Shown here: positions 21,353-32,400 of the stretch, piece by piece | Layout of the letters: every line of letters begins with the position of its first letter | Numbering within the stretch: the first letter of the stretch is position 1 | DNA from: Dyella jiangningensis | GTDB lineage: Bacteria > Pseudomonadota > Gammaproteobacteria > Xanthomonadales > Rhodanobacteraceae | Length of the DNA: 64,000 nucleotides | Assembly: GCF_003264855.1 (NCBI RefSeq) | Contig: NZ_NFZS01000001.1 | Span: 682,001 to 746,000, forward strand | Direction: 5' to 3' | The notes under the pieces: model-generated | Told to the model about the DNA's origin: nothing | Databases searched by the model: none | Seen by the model: the letters and a program-made list of their open reading frames with translations, nothing else | Made by a program: the position numbers and the translations under genes

Positions 21353-21380
21353 GCGTCACCGGCCTCTGCAGGTCTTTTTC

Positions 21381-21463
21381 TGTAGAAGCGCACCCAGTGC
21401 GCGAAAAGCCTACACAGCGGTGACGCATTGGCTCTGCGGTCGCGCACTGGGTGCGCTCCTGCA
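21381..21463. repeat. REP-like inverted pair (copy 2)
   Basis: TGTAGAAGCGCACCCAGTGC and its inverted partner, ending GTGCGCTCCTGCA, are separated by a spacer of about 35 bases. The pair sits between the convergent ppc and uup genes, next to copy 3. Confidence 0.85.
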
Positions 21464-21493
21464 AGGTCGCGCTAGTGTGTGGCGTAGCTCTAC

Positions 21494-21576
21494 TGTGGGA
21501 GCGCACCTTGTGCGCGACAAGCCGACGAAGCGGCGAGCACGCCGCTCCGCAGTCGCGCACAAGGTGCGCTCCCACA
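21494..21576. repeat. REP-like inverted pair (copy 3, variant)
   Basis: The same architecture, but with the variant head TGTGGGAGCGCACCTTGTGC and a complementary change in the inverted partner (GCACAAGGTGCGCTCCCACA). Compensating changes in both arms indicate the palindrome is maintained as a pair. Confidence 0.85.
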
Positions 21577-21590
21577 TGGGTCAGGTGCGT

Positions 21591-23465
<1,875 letters not shown>

Positions 23466-23781
23466 CCCGCCATTCTAGCGGTCTGCCGGTGTGCCCGCCG
23501 AGCTCCGAGGCCATGCCCCTCAAGGGAAAAAAGAAGCCGCCGATAGGGAAAAAAGCCTTTCGCCTATGGCCTTTTGCGGGCACACTCGACTGGCAACGTA
23601 GACGCCGTTTTCACGGTGAAATCTGCGTAAAGGCGGCGCCAATGGCGCCGTCATGATTTATCGTCCATGGAAACATGGACTTATGCGTGCTAATTCAAGT
23701 ATTGTCTCTGCCCATGGCTGGCGCTGCGAAGAAGCTTTCGCATCGCCCTGTTGTCGGCGAGCTGGAAGCGAGGGTAACGGG
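23466..23781. other. Intergenic stretch upstream of the carboxypeptidase
   Basis: About 316 bases between two divergent genes. It contains the self-complementary GGCGCCAATGGCGCC near 23635-23650 and CCATGGAAACATGG near 23667, both possible regulator sites, and AT-richer DNA around 23690 that could hold the promoter. An open frame from 23653 runs through it but does not look like the protein family. Confidence 0.4.
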
Positions 23782-24858
23782 GTGGCTATCAAGTCCGAAA
23801 CGCCGGCCAGGGGGGGTACCTGGCGTCGAGGCCTGATCGCATTGTTGGTGTCTGTCGCCGGCAGTGTCATGGGTATCGCACATGCAGGGTCCTCCGCCAT
23901 CGTGGTGGACGACACCGACGGCCAGGTGATCACCGCCGTCAACCCCGACGAAGCTGCTCATCCGGCCTCGCTGGCCAAGATGATGACGCTGTACCTCACC
24001 TTCCAGGCGGTGCAGAACGGCACGCTGAAGATGGACCAGGAACTGCCGGTGTCCTCGTGGGCTGCCTCCAAGGCGCCGACCAAGCTCGACCTGCGCAATG
24101 GCCAGACCATCTCCGTCGAAGACTGCGTGCTCGGCATGATCACCAAGTCCGCCAACGACGCGGCCACCGTGGTGGCTGAAGGCATGGGCGGCACGGAAAG
24201 CCATTTCGTCGAGATGATGAATGCCCAGGCCCAGCTGCTGGGCATGAGCAGCACCCGCTTCGCCAACGCCTCGGGCCTGCCCGATCCGGAAGACACCACC
24301 ACCGCCCGCGACATGAGCAAGCTGGCGATGGCGCTGTACCACGACTTCCCGCAGTACTCGCACTACTTCTCGACCAAGGAATTCATGTTCCGCGGTCGCC
24401 TGGTGCGCGGCCACAACAACCTGATGGACAAGTACCCGGGCATGGACGGCCTGAAGACCGGCTACACCAATGCCGCAGGCTTCAACCTGGCCTCGACCGC
24501 CGTGAAGGATGGCCGTCGCTTGTTCAGCGTCGTGCTGGGCGGCCGTACTGCCTCGACCCGTGATCGCCTGATGGCGCGTCTGCTGGACGACGGCTTCGAG
24601 AACCAGGAGACGCCGGCCGAGCTGGTCGCGCAGGTGGGCGCCGCCCCGGTCGTCGCCAAGGGCCGCCGTTCGGCTGCGAAGGCCACCGCCGTGGCCGACG
24701 CCACGCCGTCCTCGCGACGCCACCATCGCCGCAGCAAGGCCGATGCGGTGGCGGCTCGCAGTACGGCGACCTGTTCGAAGAAGAAGGCCGTGACCTGCCC
24801 GGCGCCGAAGGCGACGGCGCGCAAGGTGGCCTCGGTGGGTTCGTCGCCGGACAAGTGA
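23782..24858 (+). CDS. D-alanyl-D-alanine carboxypeptidase (S11, penicillin-binding)
   Basis: A peptidoglycan-trimming DD-carboxypeptidase of the PBP5 type. Motifs: SxxK as Ser63-Lys66 (HPASLAKMM), SxN in KSANDAA and KTG in LKTGYTNAAG. A hydrophobic export signal covers residues about 17-35 (ending GIAHAG). The C-terminal 80 residues are unusual: rich in Lys, Arg, Ala and Ser with four Cys-containing or basic clusters in place of a PBP5 amphipathic anchor. The GTG start at 23782 follows GAGGG; an ATG at 23653 would add 43 unfamily-like residues. A good terminator follows. Confidence 0.9.
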   Translation: MAIKSETPARGGTWRRGLIALLVSVAGSVMGIAHAGSSAIVVDDTDGQVITAVNPDEAAHPASLAKMMTLYLTFQAVQNGTLKMDQELPVSSWAASKAPTKLDLRNGQTISVEDCVLGMITKSANDAATVVAEGMGGTESHFVEMMNAQAQLLGMSSTRFANASGLPDPEDTTTARDMSKLAMALYHDFPQYSHYFSTKEFMFRGRLVRGHNNLMDKYPGMDGLKTGYTNAAGFNLASTAVKDGRRLFSVVLGGRTASTRDRLMARLLDDGFENQETPAELVAQVGAAPVVAKGRRSAAKATAVADATPSSRRHHRRSKADAVAARSTATCSKKKAVTCPAPKATARKVASVGSSPDK

Positions 24859-24885
24859 GGCGATGGGACAACGAGGATGCAGCAG

Positions 24886-24910
24886 ACGGGTCGCGCAAGC
24901 GGCCCGTTTT
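24886..24910 (+). terminator. Terminator after carboxypeptidase
   Basis: ACGGGTCGC pairs with GCGGCCCGT (one G-U) around a GCAA loop, followed by TTT. Confidence 0.8.
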
Positions 24911-24936
24911 CGTTGAAGCAGGGCGAAGCGGCTCTT

Positions 24937-24960
24937 TGTAGGAGCGCACCCTGTGCGCGA
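24937..24960 (+). repeat. REP-like single unit (copy 4)
   Basis: One head unit, TGTAGGAGCGCACCCTGTGC, without an adjacent inverted partner, 50 bases before copy 5. Confidence 0.7.
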
Positions 24961-25010
24961 CGGCCTTTCGCCGCGGTCTCCAATGTTCGTCATCCCGGAT
25001 GCGAGCTCTT

Positions 25011-25093
25011 TGTAGGAGCGCACCCAGTGCGCGAGAAGCCTACGGAGCGGTGATGCCGGAACGCTGCGGTCGCGCACTGGGTGCGCTCCTACA
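25011..25093. repeat. REP-like inverted pair (copy 5)
   Basis: TGTAGGAGCGCACCCAGTGC and its inverted partner ending GTGCGCTCCTACA flank a short spacer. It lies between the convergent carboxypeptidase and metK genes, beside the metK terminator. Confidence 0.85.
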
Positions 25094-25113
25094 GGAGGGG
25101 TGTGGAGGTGGCG

Positions 25114-25143
25114 CAAAAAAAACGGGCCGCTTTCGCGGCCCGT
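25114..25143 (-). terminator. metK terminator
   Basis: On the minus strand ACGGGCCGC-GAAA-GCGGCCCGT is followed by nine T. It lies 25 bases after the metK stop. Confidence 0.92.
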
Positions 25144-25168
25144 TCCCATGTGAAGCAAAGCAAATGGC

Positions 25169-26368
25169 TTACTTCAGCTTGGCATCGGCGCGCAGCGCCT
25201 CGGCCTTGTCGGTCTTTTCCCACGAGAACGCGGTGTAGGTCTTGCCGTCCGGACCCTTCACTTCGTACGGGGTGCGGCCGAAGTGGCCGTAGCTGGCGGT
25301 CTGCTGGTACATCGGGTGCACCAGGTCGAGCATCTTGATGATGCCGTACGGGCGCAGGTCGAAGTGCTTGCGGATCAGCTTCTCGATCTTCTCGTCGGCG
25401 ATCTTGCCGGTGCCGAAGGTGGTGACCGAGATGGAGGTCGGCTCGGCCACGCCGATGGCGTAGCTCACCTGCACTTCGCAGCGGTCGGCGATGCCGGCGG
25501 CCACAATGTTCTTGGCCACGTAACGGGCGGCGTAGGCGGCCGAACGGTCCACCTTCGACGGATCCTTGCCCGAGAACGCGCCGCCGCCGTGACGGGCCCA
25601 GCCGCCGTAGGTGTCGACGATGATCTTGCGGCCGGTCAGGCCGCAGTCGCCCACCGGGCCGCCGATCACGAACTTGCCGGTCGGGTTGATGTGGAACTTG
25701 GTGCCCTTGTGCAGCAGCTTGGCCGGCAGCACCGGCTTGAGGATGTGCTCGCGCACGGCCTCGATCAGGTCCTTCTGCTTCACGTTCGGGTCGTGCTGGG
25801 TCGACAGCACCACCGCGTCGATGGCGGTCGCCACGCCGTCTTCATAGCGCAGGGTGACCTGGCTCTTGGCGTCCGGACGCAGCCACGGCAGTGGCGAGTT
25901 CTTCTTCTTGCGGACCTTGGCCTGCTGCTCGACCAGACGGTGCGAGTAGTAGATCGCCGCCGGCATGTAGTCCTTGGTCTCGTTGGTCGCGTAGCCGAAC
26001 ATCAGGCCCTGGTCGCCGGCGCCCTGTTCTTCGGGCTTCTTGCGGTCCACGCCCTGGTTGATGTCCGGGCTCTGCTTGCCGATCAGGTTCAGCACGCCGC
26101 AGGTCTCGCCGTCGAAGCCGACGTCCGAGGAGTCGTAGCCGATGTCGGTGATGACCTTGCGGGTCAGCGCTTCCAGGTCGATCCAGGCGCTGGTGGTGAT
26201 TTCGCCGGCGACGATCGCCACGCCCGTCTTCACCATCGTTTCGCAGGCCACGCGCGCACGCGGATCCTGCGCGATGATCGCATCGAGGACGGCATCGGAG
26301 ATCTGGTCGGCGACTTTGTCCGGATGGCCTTCGGAGACCGATTCGGAGGTGAAGAGGAAGTTGCTCAT
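25169..26368 (-). CDS. metK: S-adenosylmethionine synthetase
   Basis: A 399-residue enzyme making SAM from methionine and ATP. It has the start [33 protein letters not shown], the [18 protein letters not shown] loop and [14 protein letters not shown]. Length is normal. With ahcY and metF it makes the third methyl-cycle gene in the window; its upstream element matches that of metF, suggesting a common regulator. A strong terminator follows. Confidence 0.97.
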   Translation of the reverse strand: MSNFLFTSESVSEGHPDKVADQISDAVLDAIIAQDPRARVACETMVKTGVAIVAGEITTSAWIDLEALTRKVITDIGYDSSDVGFDGETCGVLNLIGKQSPDINQGVDRKKPEEQGAGDQGLMFGYATNETKDYMPAAIYYSHRLVEQQAKVRKKKNSPLPWLRPDAKSQVTLRYEDGVATAIDAVVLSTQHDPNVKQKDLIEAVREHILKPVLPAKLLHKGTKFHINPTGKFVIGGPVGDCGLTGRKIIVDTYGGWARHGGGAFSGKDPSKVDRSAAYAARYVAKNIVAAGIADRCEVQVSYAIGVAEPTSISVTTFGTGKIADEKIEKLIRKHFDLRPYGIIKMLDLVHPMYQQTASYGHFGRTPYEVKGPDGKTYTAFSWEKTDKAEALRADAKLK

Positions 26369-26374
26369 CGCGGG

Positions 26375-26406
26375 TTATATCCTTCCTTACGGATAAAGAG
26401 ATAAAA
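26375..26406 (-). promoter_or_regulatory. metK operator-like element, matching metF
   Basis: On the minus strand TTATCTCTTTATCCGTAAGG continues into AAGGATATAACC. It aligns without gaps with the metF element: TATCTCTT, ATC, AA and GATAT occur at the same spacing. The palindrome is less perfect than at metF. TATAAC at its downstream edge may be the -10 box. It begins 6 bases before the metK ATG. Confidence 0.5.
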
Positions 26407-26622
26407 GGGGTGGCGCATGATACACGGCCCACCCCCGCTTTGCAGCCTCAGCATGGGGTCGGGACATGACGATTTCATGCCGATTCAGCCGTTTGGACGG
26501 CTTTGCGGCCTTTTGCCACCGCCAGAAAACGGGCGCGCCGGCGGCCCGCGGGCCACCAGCGCCGTCTCAGCATAGCCCAGCCGGGTCGCAGCGGCCCGGA
26601 GCGTCAGGGGCGTGGCGCGTTC

Positions 26623-28437
26623 TCAGCGCCGGGTGAAGCCATCGTCACTCCAGGCCTCGCTGCCCACGCCGTGGCGCACGAAGAACAGGCCGTCGGGGTC
26701 GTAATGACGCTTGGCCGCGGCCAGGCGCGGATAGTGGCTGCCCCAGAACGACGCCTGCCAGTCGCGCTCGAAGTAGTTGCTTTCGGACACGTACGACCCG
26801 GCACCTGGTGCGACCTTCAGCAAGGCGTCCATCGAGGCGTCGATGCGCCTGGCTTCCGAACGTGCATCGGCGAGGTCGGGGCTCGCGCCGGGCATCCCGG
26901 GGAAGGCGGGGCCGCTTTCGCCGCCGGTGATGGCCAGCGCGAAGGCGTCCAGCACCTGCGGGTTCGTGGCGGTGTCGCGCGATCGTTCCAACGCATCGGC
27001 CGGCGCGCCGGCGAGCCCCTTGTTGAAGTGCAGAGAAAATCCCCAGTGGCGCGTGGCGGCAAATACCGCGTCGGCCAGCGCGGCCTGCCGCTGTGGATCG
27101 AGCAGCGATTGCGGCAGCCAGGCGGAGCGATAGCCATGGATGAACTGGCCGACCTGTCCTTCGTCGCCCGCCCACAGCACGTGGTCACGCGGCGCGTCGG
27201 GACGGCGGTCGGGAACGATCAGCTGCGGCGCGTGCTGGCGGAAAAATTCCGCGTCCCAGAAATGCCGCGCAGGCAAGGCGATCACGTGGGGCTCTTCCTT
27301 GAAGCGGCAGTCCTTGCGCGCACGCACCCACGCGAAGAATGGCGCCCAGGTCTGCTCCGCCGTTTTCTGGTCCAGCCCCTGGAACACCATCGACAGGCGC
27401 AGCGCGTTGTCGCTGCGGAAGACCATCTGCTCGCCCCAGTGCGGATTGAACAGCGCCTCGCGGTAGAAGCGAATCGCCTCGGCGATGAGTGCGCGATAGG
27501 CGTCATCGGAATCCGCCTGGATCACGCCGAACACGGCACCGAACATCTCCGGCAGCTCGTGCGTGCGCAGCGTGAGCCGGGTGACCACGCCGAAGCTGCC
27601 GCCACCGCCGCCCTTGATGGCCCAGAACAGTTCCGGCTCCTGGCGTGCGTTGGCCACGCGCACCTTGCCATCCGCCGTCACCACTTCCGCCTCCAGCAGG
27701 CTGCCTGACGCCGTACCGAACCGCTTGGAAAAACTGCCGAATCCGCCGCTCTGCACCAGGCCGGCCACGCCCACCGTCATGCAGCCGCCACCCTGCACAT
27801 AGCGGCCGGCTTCGGTGGTGACGGCGCCGTACGCATCCACCCACATGGCGCCCGCCTGCACCGTGACCGCCGGCAGCGGCGCCTGCAGCCCTTCGCAGCC
27901 CTGCGGGACGAATCGGTCATGCAGGCTCACCGCATTCATGTGGCGCGTCCAGATCAGCAGCGAATCAGGCGCATCCGACGTGCCCTGGTAGCTGTGGCCG
28001 CCACCCTTTACCACCAGGCGCAGATGGTGCTCGCGCGCGAAGTTCACGGCGGCGACCACGTCGGCTGTCGTCGTCGCAGCCACCGCGTAGGCACTGGGTC
28101 GCGAGGTCCAGGCATCGACCCAGCCGCTGGTCTGGGTGAGCGCGGCCGTGTCGCCGAGGTAGTAGGGATTCTTGATTTGGGCGAGCGCTTCCTCACGGGC
28201 GGCCGCGCTGGCTGCCGCATCGAAGGGCGACTGCACGCGTTCGAGGCGTCCGCCGACTGCGTGGCGCAGCTGTTCCCATTGCGCTTCGCTTGGCCAGCCC
28301 GGCTGGCCGGGGCGGACGCGCGCGCGCCAGGTGCCGACGGCTGCCATCGCCTCCCGGGCGAACGCGAGCGAGGGGGATGCCGCCCAGGGAATCAGGGGCA
28401 GCGTGAGTGCAGCCTTGAGCAGGTCGCGACGGCGCAT
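26623..28437 (-). CDS. Tat-exported FAD-linked oxidase with berberine-bridge-enzyme C-terminus
   Basis: A 604-residue flavoprotein. The start MRRRDLLKAALTLPLIP is twin-arginine signal-like, so the folded enzyme is probably exported. The FAD-binding domain (PCMH type) shows VKGGGHSYQGTS and GGGCMTVGVAGLVQSGGFG; His and Cys in these two motifs are the residues that bind FAD covalently in related oxidases. The C-terminus has the BBE signature NYFERDWQASFWG and HYDPDGLFFVRHG. Substrates of such oxidases are sugars or small aromatics; which one here is unknown. It is a single gene. Confidence 0.85.
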   Translation of the reverse strand: MRRRDLLKAALTLPLIPWAASPSLAFAREAMAAVGTWRARVRPGQPGWPSEAQWEQLRHAVGGRLERVQSPFDAAASAAAREEALAQIKNPYYLGDTAALTQTSGWVDAWTSRPSAYAVAATTTADVVAAVNFAREHHLRLVVKGGGHSYQGTSDAPDSLLIWTRHMNAVSLHDRFVPQGCEGLQAPLPAVTVQAGAMWVDAYGAVTTEAGRYVQGGGCMTVGVAGLVQSGGFGSFSKRFGTASGSLLEAEVVTADGKVRVANARQEPELFWAIKGGGGGSFGVVTRLTLRTHELPEMFGAVFGVIQADSDDAYRALIAEAIRFYREALFNPHWGEQMVFRSDNALRLSMVFQGLDQKTAEQTWAPFFAWVRARKDCRFKEEPHVIALPARHFWDAEFFRQHAPQLIVPDRRPDAPRDHVLWAGDEGQVGQFIHGYRSAWLPQSLLDPQRQAALADAVFAATRHWGFSLHFNKGLAGAPADALERSRDTATNPQVLDAFALAITGGESGPAFPGMPGASPDLADARSEARRIDASMDALLKVAPGAGSYVSESNYFERDWQASFWGSHYPRLAAAKRHYDPDGLFFVRHGVGSEAWSDDGFTRR

Positions 28438-28671
28438 GGTGGACTCCGGATCAGTCGGGATGCCGCCACTTTCCGCCGGCCGCGGCGAGGAACAAGCGCC
28501 AGGTGACGAGGTGAGGCGGCGCAGGGACGAAATGCGGGTGAGCAGGGACGGAGCGGAGCGAATGCCAAAGCGCCGAAGGCCTCGGTCAGCCTTGCCGTCG
28601 CGCGTTTGGCGATACCTGCCGCGGCCTCCATAATCGACAGCCTCCCGAAAGCCGCAAAGAGGATGACGAGA

Positions 28672-29373
28672 ATGAAGTCACTGATCTGGCGCGTACTGGC
28701 CACCTTGCTCCTGCTCGGCCCGCTGTCGTCGGGCGCCATGGCGGACAGCGCGCCGCCCTCGCACTGGGCGCCCGACATCAACGCCTTCGTCGCCGCCGAC
28801 CGCGAGCATCCGCCGGCACCACACGGCGTGCTGTTCATCGGCAGCTCGTCCATCCAGTACTGGAAGTCGCTGGCGCAGGATTTCCCCGGCATTCCGGTGA
28901 TCAACCGTGGCTTCGGTGGCTCGGCGCTGCCCGACTCCACGTACTACGCCGACCGCATCGTGTGGCCATACAAGCCGAGCCTGATCGTGATGTATGCCGG
29001 CGACAACGACGTCAACGACGGCGCCACGGCGGACCAGGTGCTGGCTTCGTTCCAGACGTTCGTGGCGCGTGCGCGCGAAGGCGTCCCGGGCGTGCCCATC
29101 GTCTACATCTCGATCAAGCCGAGCATCGCGCGCCTGAAGTTATGGCCGACCATGAAGGCGGCCAACGACAAGATCCGCGACTGGGCTGCCACGCAGAAGG
29201 ACGTGCGCTTCGTCGACATCGCGCCGGTGATGGTCGACGCGAACGGCAAGCCGCGTCCGGAACTGTTTCGCCCCGATGGCCTGCACATGGTGCCGGCCGG
29301 CTATGCGCTGTGGATCGCCGCGCTCAAGCCCGTGCTCGCCCAGTACGGCTTCGTTACCAAGCCCGTTCAGTAA
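28672..29373 (+). CDS. SGNH/GDSL-family hydrolase, exported
   Basis: A 233-residue esterase-like protein. After a signal peptide (about residues 1-24) block I reads FIGSSSIQYW (GDSL variant with the nucleophile Ser), block II has NRGFGGS, block III AGDNDVND and block V DGLHMVPAGY with the catalytic Asp and His. The ATG at 28672 has AGAGG nine bases upstream; earlier ATGs lack a site. The substrate is unknown; related proteins deacylate lipids or sugars. It overlaps the 3' end of the convergent methyltransferase by seven bases. Confidence 0.85.
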   Translation: MKSLIWRVLATLLLLGPLSSGAMADSAPPSHWAPDINAFVAADREHPPAPHGVLFIGSSSIQYWKSLAQDFPGIPVINRGFGGSALPDSTYYADRIVWPYKPSLIVMYAGDNDVNDGATADQVLASFQTFVARAREGVPGVPIVYISIKPSIARLKLWPTMKAANDKIRDWAATQKDVRFVDIAPVMVDANGKPRPELFRPDGLHMVPAGYALWIAALKPVLAQYGFVTKPVQ

Positions 29374-30197
29374 ACCAGCGCACGCGCCTGCACGAAGGCG
29401 AAGAAGAACACCGCGTTCGGATCGTTGCGCACGGCCTGCAATTCCTGCCGCATGCCCTCGACCGTCGCGGTGTCCACCTTGCCGGTGGCTACCAATTGCT
29501 CCGCCGCCGACAGCAGCAACTCCTCCCAGAACTCGATCATCTGCTTGCGCTTGCCGGGCTGGCGGTTGTCGAGATGGAAGCTCTTCACCTCGGTCTGCAC
29601 GTCGCGATAGCCGCCGGCCAGCAGCAGGTTGCCGAGCTTGGCGCCGATGAACGGGTCGCCGCCGCTGTCGTACTGCAGGTCGTTGAACGCCATCCAGTAG
29701 CGCAGCAGGTTCGGTGAATATGGGTCGAGGAAGAACGACGAATTCAGCACCTCGGTCACGTAGACCACCGCGCCGGGGCTCAGCACGCGACGCAGTTCGC
29801 TCAGTACGCGTGCCGGGCTGGGCATGTGCTCCAGCACCCAGCACAGATAGGCCGCATCGAAACTGCGGTCGGGGAAGGGGAGGTCGGTGGCGTCGGCTTG
29901 CTGCAGCGTGTAGCGCGAGCTGCACCAGGCTGTCTGCGCGAGGTTCTGTTCAGCGGCGGCGAGCTGCGCTTCGGAGAGATCCACGCCCGTCACCTCCAGG
30001 TTCGGAAAACGCCGCAGCAGGATTTCCGTCTGCGCGCCCACGCCTGACCCAATCTCCAGCAGCCGCGTCGCTTCGCTGTAGTCGATGCGGCTGAACAGGA
30101 TGGTCTCGAACATGCGGGCCTGCCGGATCAGCCGCGACTGCTCCTCGGCCGAGAAGCCGTGGATATAGGGAAACTCGCCGGTCACGATGCTGTTCAC
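29367..30197 (-). CDS. Class I SAM-dependent methyltransferase
   Basis: A 276-residue methyltransferase. Motif I is LLEIGSGVGAQTEILL, motif II VTGVDLSEAQL and motif IV FDAAYLCWVLEHMPSP, the order of the methyltransferase-11/25 group. No transmembrane segment is seen. The target is unknown; no neighbour points to ubiquinone or lipid substrates. The start at 30197 is the only good ATG. Confidence 0.8.
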   Translation of the reverse strand: MNSIVTGEFPYIHGFSAEEQSRLIRQARMFETILFSRIDYSEATRLLEIGSGVGAQTEILLRRFPNLEVTGVDLSEAQLAAAEQNLAQTAWCSSRYTLQQADATDLPFPDRSFDAAYLCWVLEHMPSPARVLSELRRVLSPGAVVYVTEVLNSSFFLDPYSPNLLRYWMAFNDLQYDSGGDPFIGAKLGNLLLAGGYRDVQTEVKSFHLDNRQPGKRKQMIEFWEELLLSAAEQLVATGKVDTATVEGMRQELQAVRNDPNAVFFFAFVQARALVY

Positions 30198-30271
30198 GGA
30201 GGCAGCCCCACCCCGGGCGCGTGGATCGGATGCCTCAACCTACGCGCCGGCGTGTGGATGGAAGGTCGCGA

Positions 30272-31177
30272 TCAGCGCGCCGCCGGATGCGCGTGGATGA
30301 ACGTCAGCAGGTCCGGCAGTGTCGGTGCATCGCCGCGCATCGGCCGTGACAGCGCGAGCAGCACGGCTTCGTGTCCCACGTCGGGATACAGCTTCAAGGT
30401 GACATCCTCGTGCCGCGCATCCATCGCCCGCGTCAGCGAGATGGCGTTGGAGGGCACGACCTCGCGGTCATCCACGCCTTGCAGCAACAGCATGGGCGGC
30501 TCGTTGCCCTGCACGTAGGACACCGGCTGCCCGCGGCGCTGTGCCTCGGGCGTGTCACCAAACGCAGCGATCATGTCCTCGTCGTCGTCCGGCACGGGCA
30601 CGAAATCGTAGCAGCCGGCGAGGCCGATGAAACCAGCCAGGTCACGCGGACGCATGCCGGAGGCGGCCAGCCATTCCGGATCGGTGGCGAGCAGGGCGGC
30701 AATCTGGCCGCCTGCGGAATGGCCCATCACGAAGATGTCGTTCGCGGCGCCGCCGAATTCGTCGGCATGGGCATGCGCCCAGGCAACGGCGCTGGCGGCA
30801 TCGCTCATGAAGCCATCCAGCGCCACCTTCGGCACCTTGCGGTAATCCGGTATCACCACCACCACGCCTTCAGCGGCCAGGGCCGATCCCACGAAGCGAT
30901 ACCAGGCGCGTTCGCCACGCGCCCAATCACCGCCGTAGAAGAACACCACGACCGGTGCGTGATTCGCCTGCGCGGGTGCGTACACGTCGAGAGCCAGCGC
31001 ATGTTCTGTGTCGAACACCACGCCGTGTTGCTCGGTGATGCCGTGGTGCTGGTCGGTGGCATTGAGTCCCGCGAACAGCGTGGCTTCGCAGCCCGAGAGC
31101 AGCAGGCAGCTACAGGCCAGCAGCGGCACCAGTCGCGCCTTCCGGCACTTCACTTGGATCGACTGCATGAAGGGCAT
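30272..31177 (-). CDS. Alpha/beta hydrolase lipoprotein (BD-FAE/esterase-like)
   Basis: A 301-residue carboxylesterase-like protein with a lipoprotein signal (LLLSGC near residues 25-30), so membrane-anchored in the envelope. The oxyanion motif is FFYGGDW, the nucleophile motif GHSAGG, and Asp and His lie in GVDDREVV and YPDVGHEAVL. The start at 31177 has GGCAGG upstream. It resembles the alkyl-ester/kynurenine-formamidase-like esterases; the substrate is not predictable. Confidence 0.8.
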   Translation of the reverse strand: MPFMQSIQVKCRKARLVPLLACSCLLLSGCEATLFAGLNATDQHHGITEQHGVVFDTEHALALDVYAPAQANHAPVVVFFYGGDWARGERAWYRFVGSALAAEGVVVVIPDYRKVPKVALDGFMSDAASAVAWAHAHADEFGGAANDIFVMGHSAGGQIAALLATDPEWLAASGMRPRDLAGFIGLAGCYDFVPVPDDDEDMIAAFGDTPEAQRRGQPVSYVQGNEPPMLLLQGVDDREVVPSNAISLTRAMDARHEDVTLKLYPDVGHEAVLLALSRPMRGDAPTLPDLLTFIHAHPAAR

Positions 31178-31258
31178 GGACCTGCCAATGGAAACCAAGC
31201 GTCATGATGCCCTGAGCGTTATCGCAAGGGGTTGCGATGCCCTTCGAGGCCGGCCCGG

Positions 31259-32245
31259 TCACGCCGCGAGGCGGATGCCTTCCTGCAGCGCGTCGAAGTA
31301 ATCGCGGGTGAGCCGAAGCTGGTCGGCGGCAGTCTCGGCGCGATTCACCACCTCGCGGAACGCGGCGTTTTCCGGGCGATCCTTCGCATACCAGCCCAGG
31401 TGCTTGCGCGCGATGCGTACGCCCTGCAGCTCGCCATAGAACGCGTACAGCTGTTCCAGGTGATGCACGAGGATGTCACGCACGTCGGCGGGTGCCGGCT
31501 CGGGCAACGTTTCACCCGTGGCGAGGTAATGCGCGATCTCGCGGAAGATCCATGGGCGCCCTTGCGCGCCACGACCCACCATCACCGCATCGGCGCCGGT
31601 GACATCGAGCACGTGCTTCGCCTGCTTCGGCGTGAGCACGTCGCCGTTGGCGAGCACGGGAATGCGGACGGCTGCCTTCACGGCGGCGATCGTTTCGTAT
31701 TCGGCCTCGCCTTCGTACTTGTCGGCGCGCGTGCGGCCGTGCACGGCGAGCGCGGCGATGCCGGCGTCCTCGGCGATCTTCGCGATGGTGAGCGCGTTCT
31801 TGTTCTGGCGATCCCAGCCGGTGCGGATCTTCAGCGTCACTGGCACGTCCACGGCATCGACCACGGCCTTCACGATGCGCGCGACCAGCGGCTCATCCTG
31901 CAGCAGGGCGGAACCGGACCACACGTTGCACACCTTCTTGGCCGGGCAGCCCATGTTGATGTCGACGATCTGCGCACCGTTGTCGGCGTTGTAGCGCGCG
32001 GCCTCGGCCAGCATCGTCGGGTCGTAACCGGCGATCTGCACGCTGACCGGTTCGGGCTCGCCCGCGTGGTCCATGCGTTGCCGCGACTTGCGTGTCTGCC
32101 ACAGGCGGGGATCGGCATTGGTCATCTCGGACACGGCCAAGCCCGCGCCCAGCCGTTTGCACAGCAGGCGGAAAGGCTTGTCGGTGACACCGGCCATGGG
32201 CGCGAGCACCACGGGCGGGTCGATACGGTAGGGGCCGATCTGCAT
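31259..32245 (-). CDS. dusB: tRNA-dihydrouridine synthase
   Basis: A 328-residue FMN enzyme reducing uridines in tRNA. It opens MQIGPYRIDPPVVLAPMAGVTDKPFR in pieces typical of DusB, with the catalytic Cys in DINMGCPAKKVCN, the K-H FMN/tRNA motifs LKIRTGW and VHGRT, and GRGAQGRPWIF. In many gammaproteobacteria dusB is followed by fis; here it is not, and a REP pair separates it from the next gene. Confidence 0.92.
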   Translation of the reverse strand: MQIGPYRIDPPVVLAPMAGVTDKPFRLLCKRLGAGLAVSEMTNADPRLWQTRKSRQRMDHAGEPEPVSVQIAGYDPTMLAEAARYNADNGAQIVDINMGCPAKKVCNVWSGSALLQDEPLVARIVKAVVDAVDVPVTLKIRTGWDRQNKNALTIAKIAEDAGIAALAVHGRTRADKYEGEAEYETIAAVKAAVRIPVLANGDVLTPKQAKHVLDVTGADAVMVGRGAQGRPWIFREIAHYLATGETLPEPAPADVRDILVHHLEQLYAFYGELQGVRIARKHLGWYAKDRPENAAFREVVNRAETAADQLRLTRDYFDALQEGIRLAA

Positions 32246-32302
32246 CCGGGTATTGTAGCGGGCCCCGGTTTGGCCCGGTGAATGCGGCTGGCAGGCTACC
32301 CT

Positions 32303-32385
32303 TGTAGGAGCGCACCCAGTGCGCGACCGCGGCGCTTGAGCGTTTCCTCTCCGTAGGCTTATCGCGCACTGGGTGCGCTCCTACA
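32303..32385. repeat. REP-like inverted pair (copy 6)
   Basis: TGTAGGAGCGCACCCAGTGC and the inverted partner ending GTGCGCTCCTACA, separated by about 35 bases. It sits between dusB and the nucleoside permease, both on the minus strand. Confidence 0.85.
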
Positions 32386-32400
32386 GAAAAACGGGGCTGG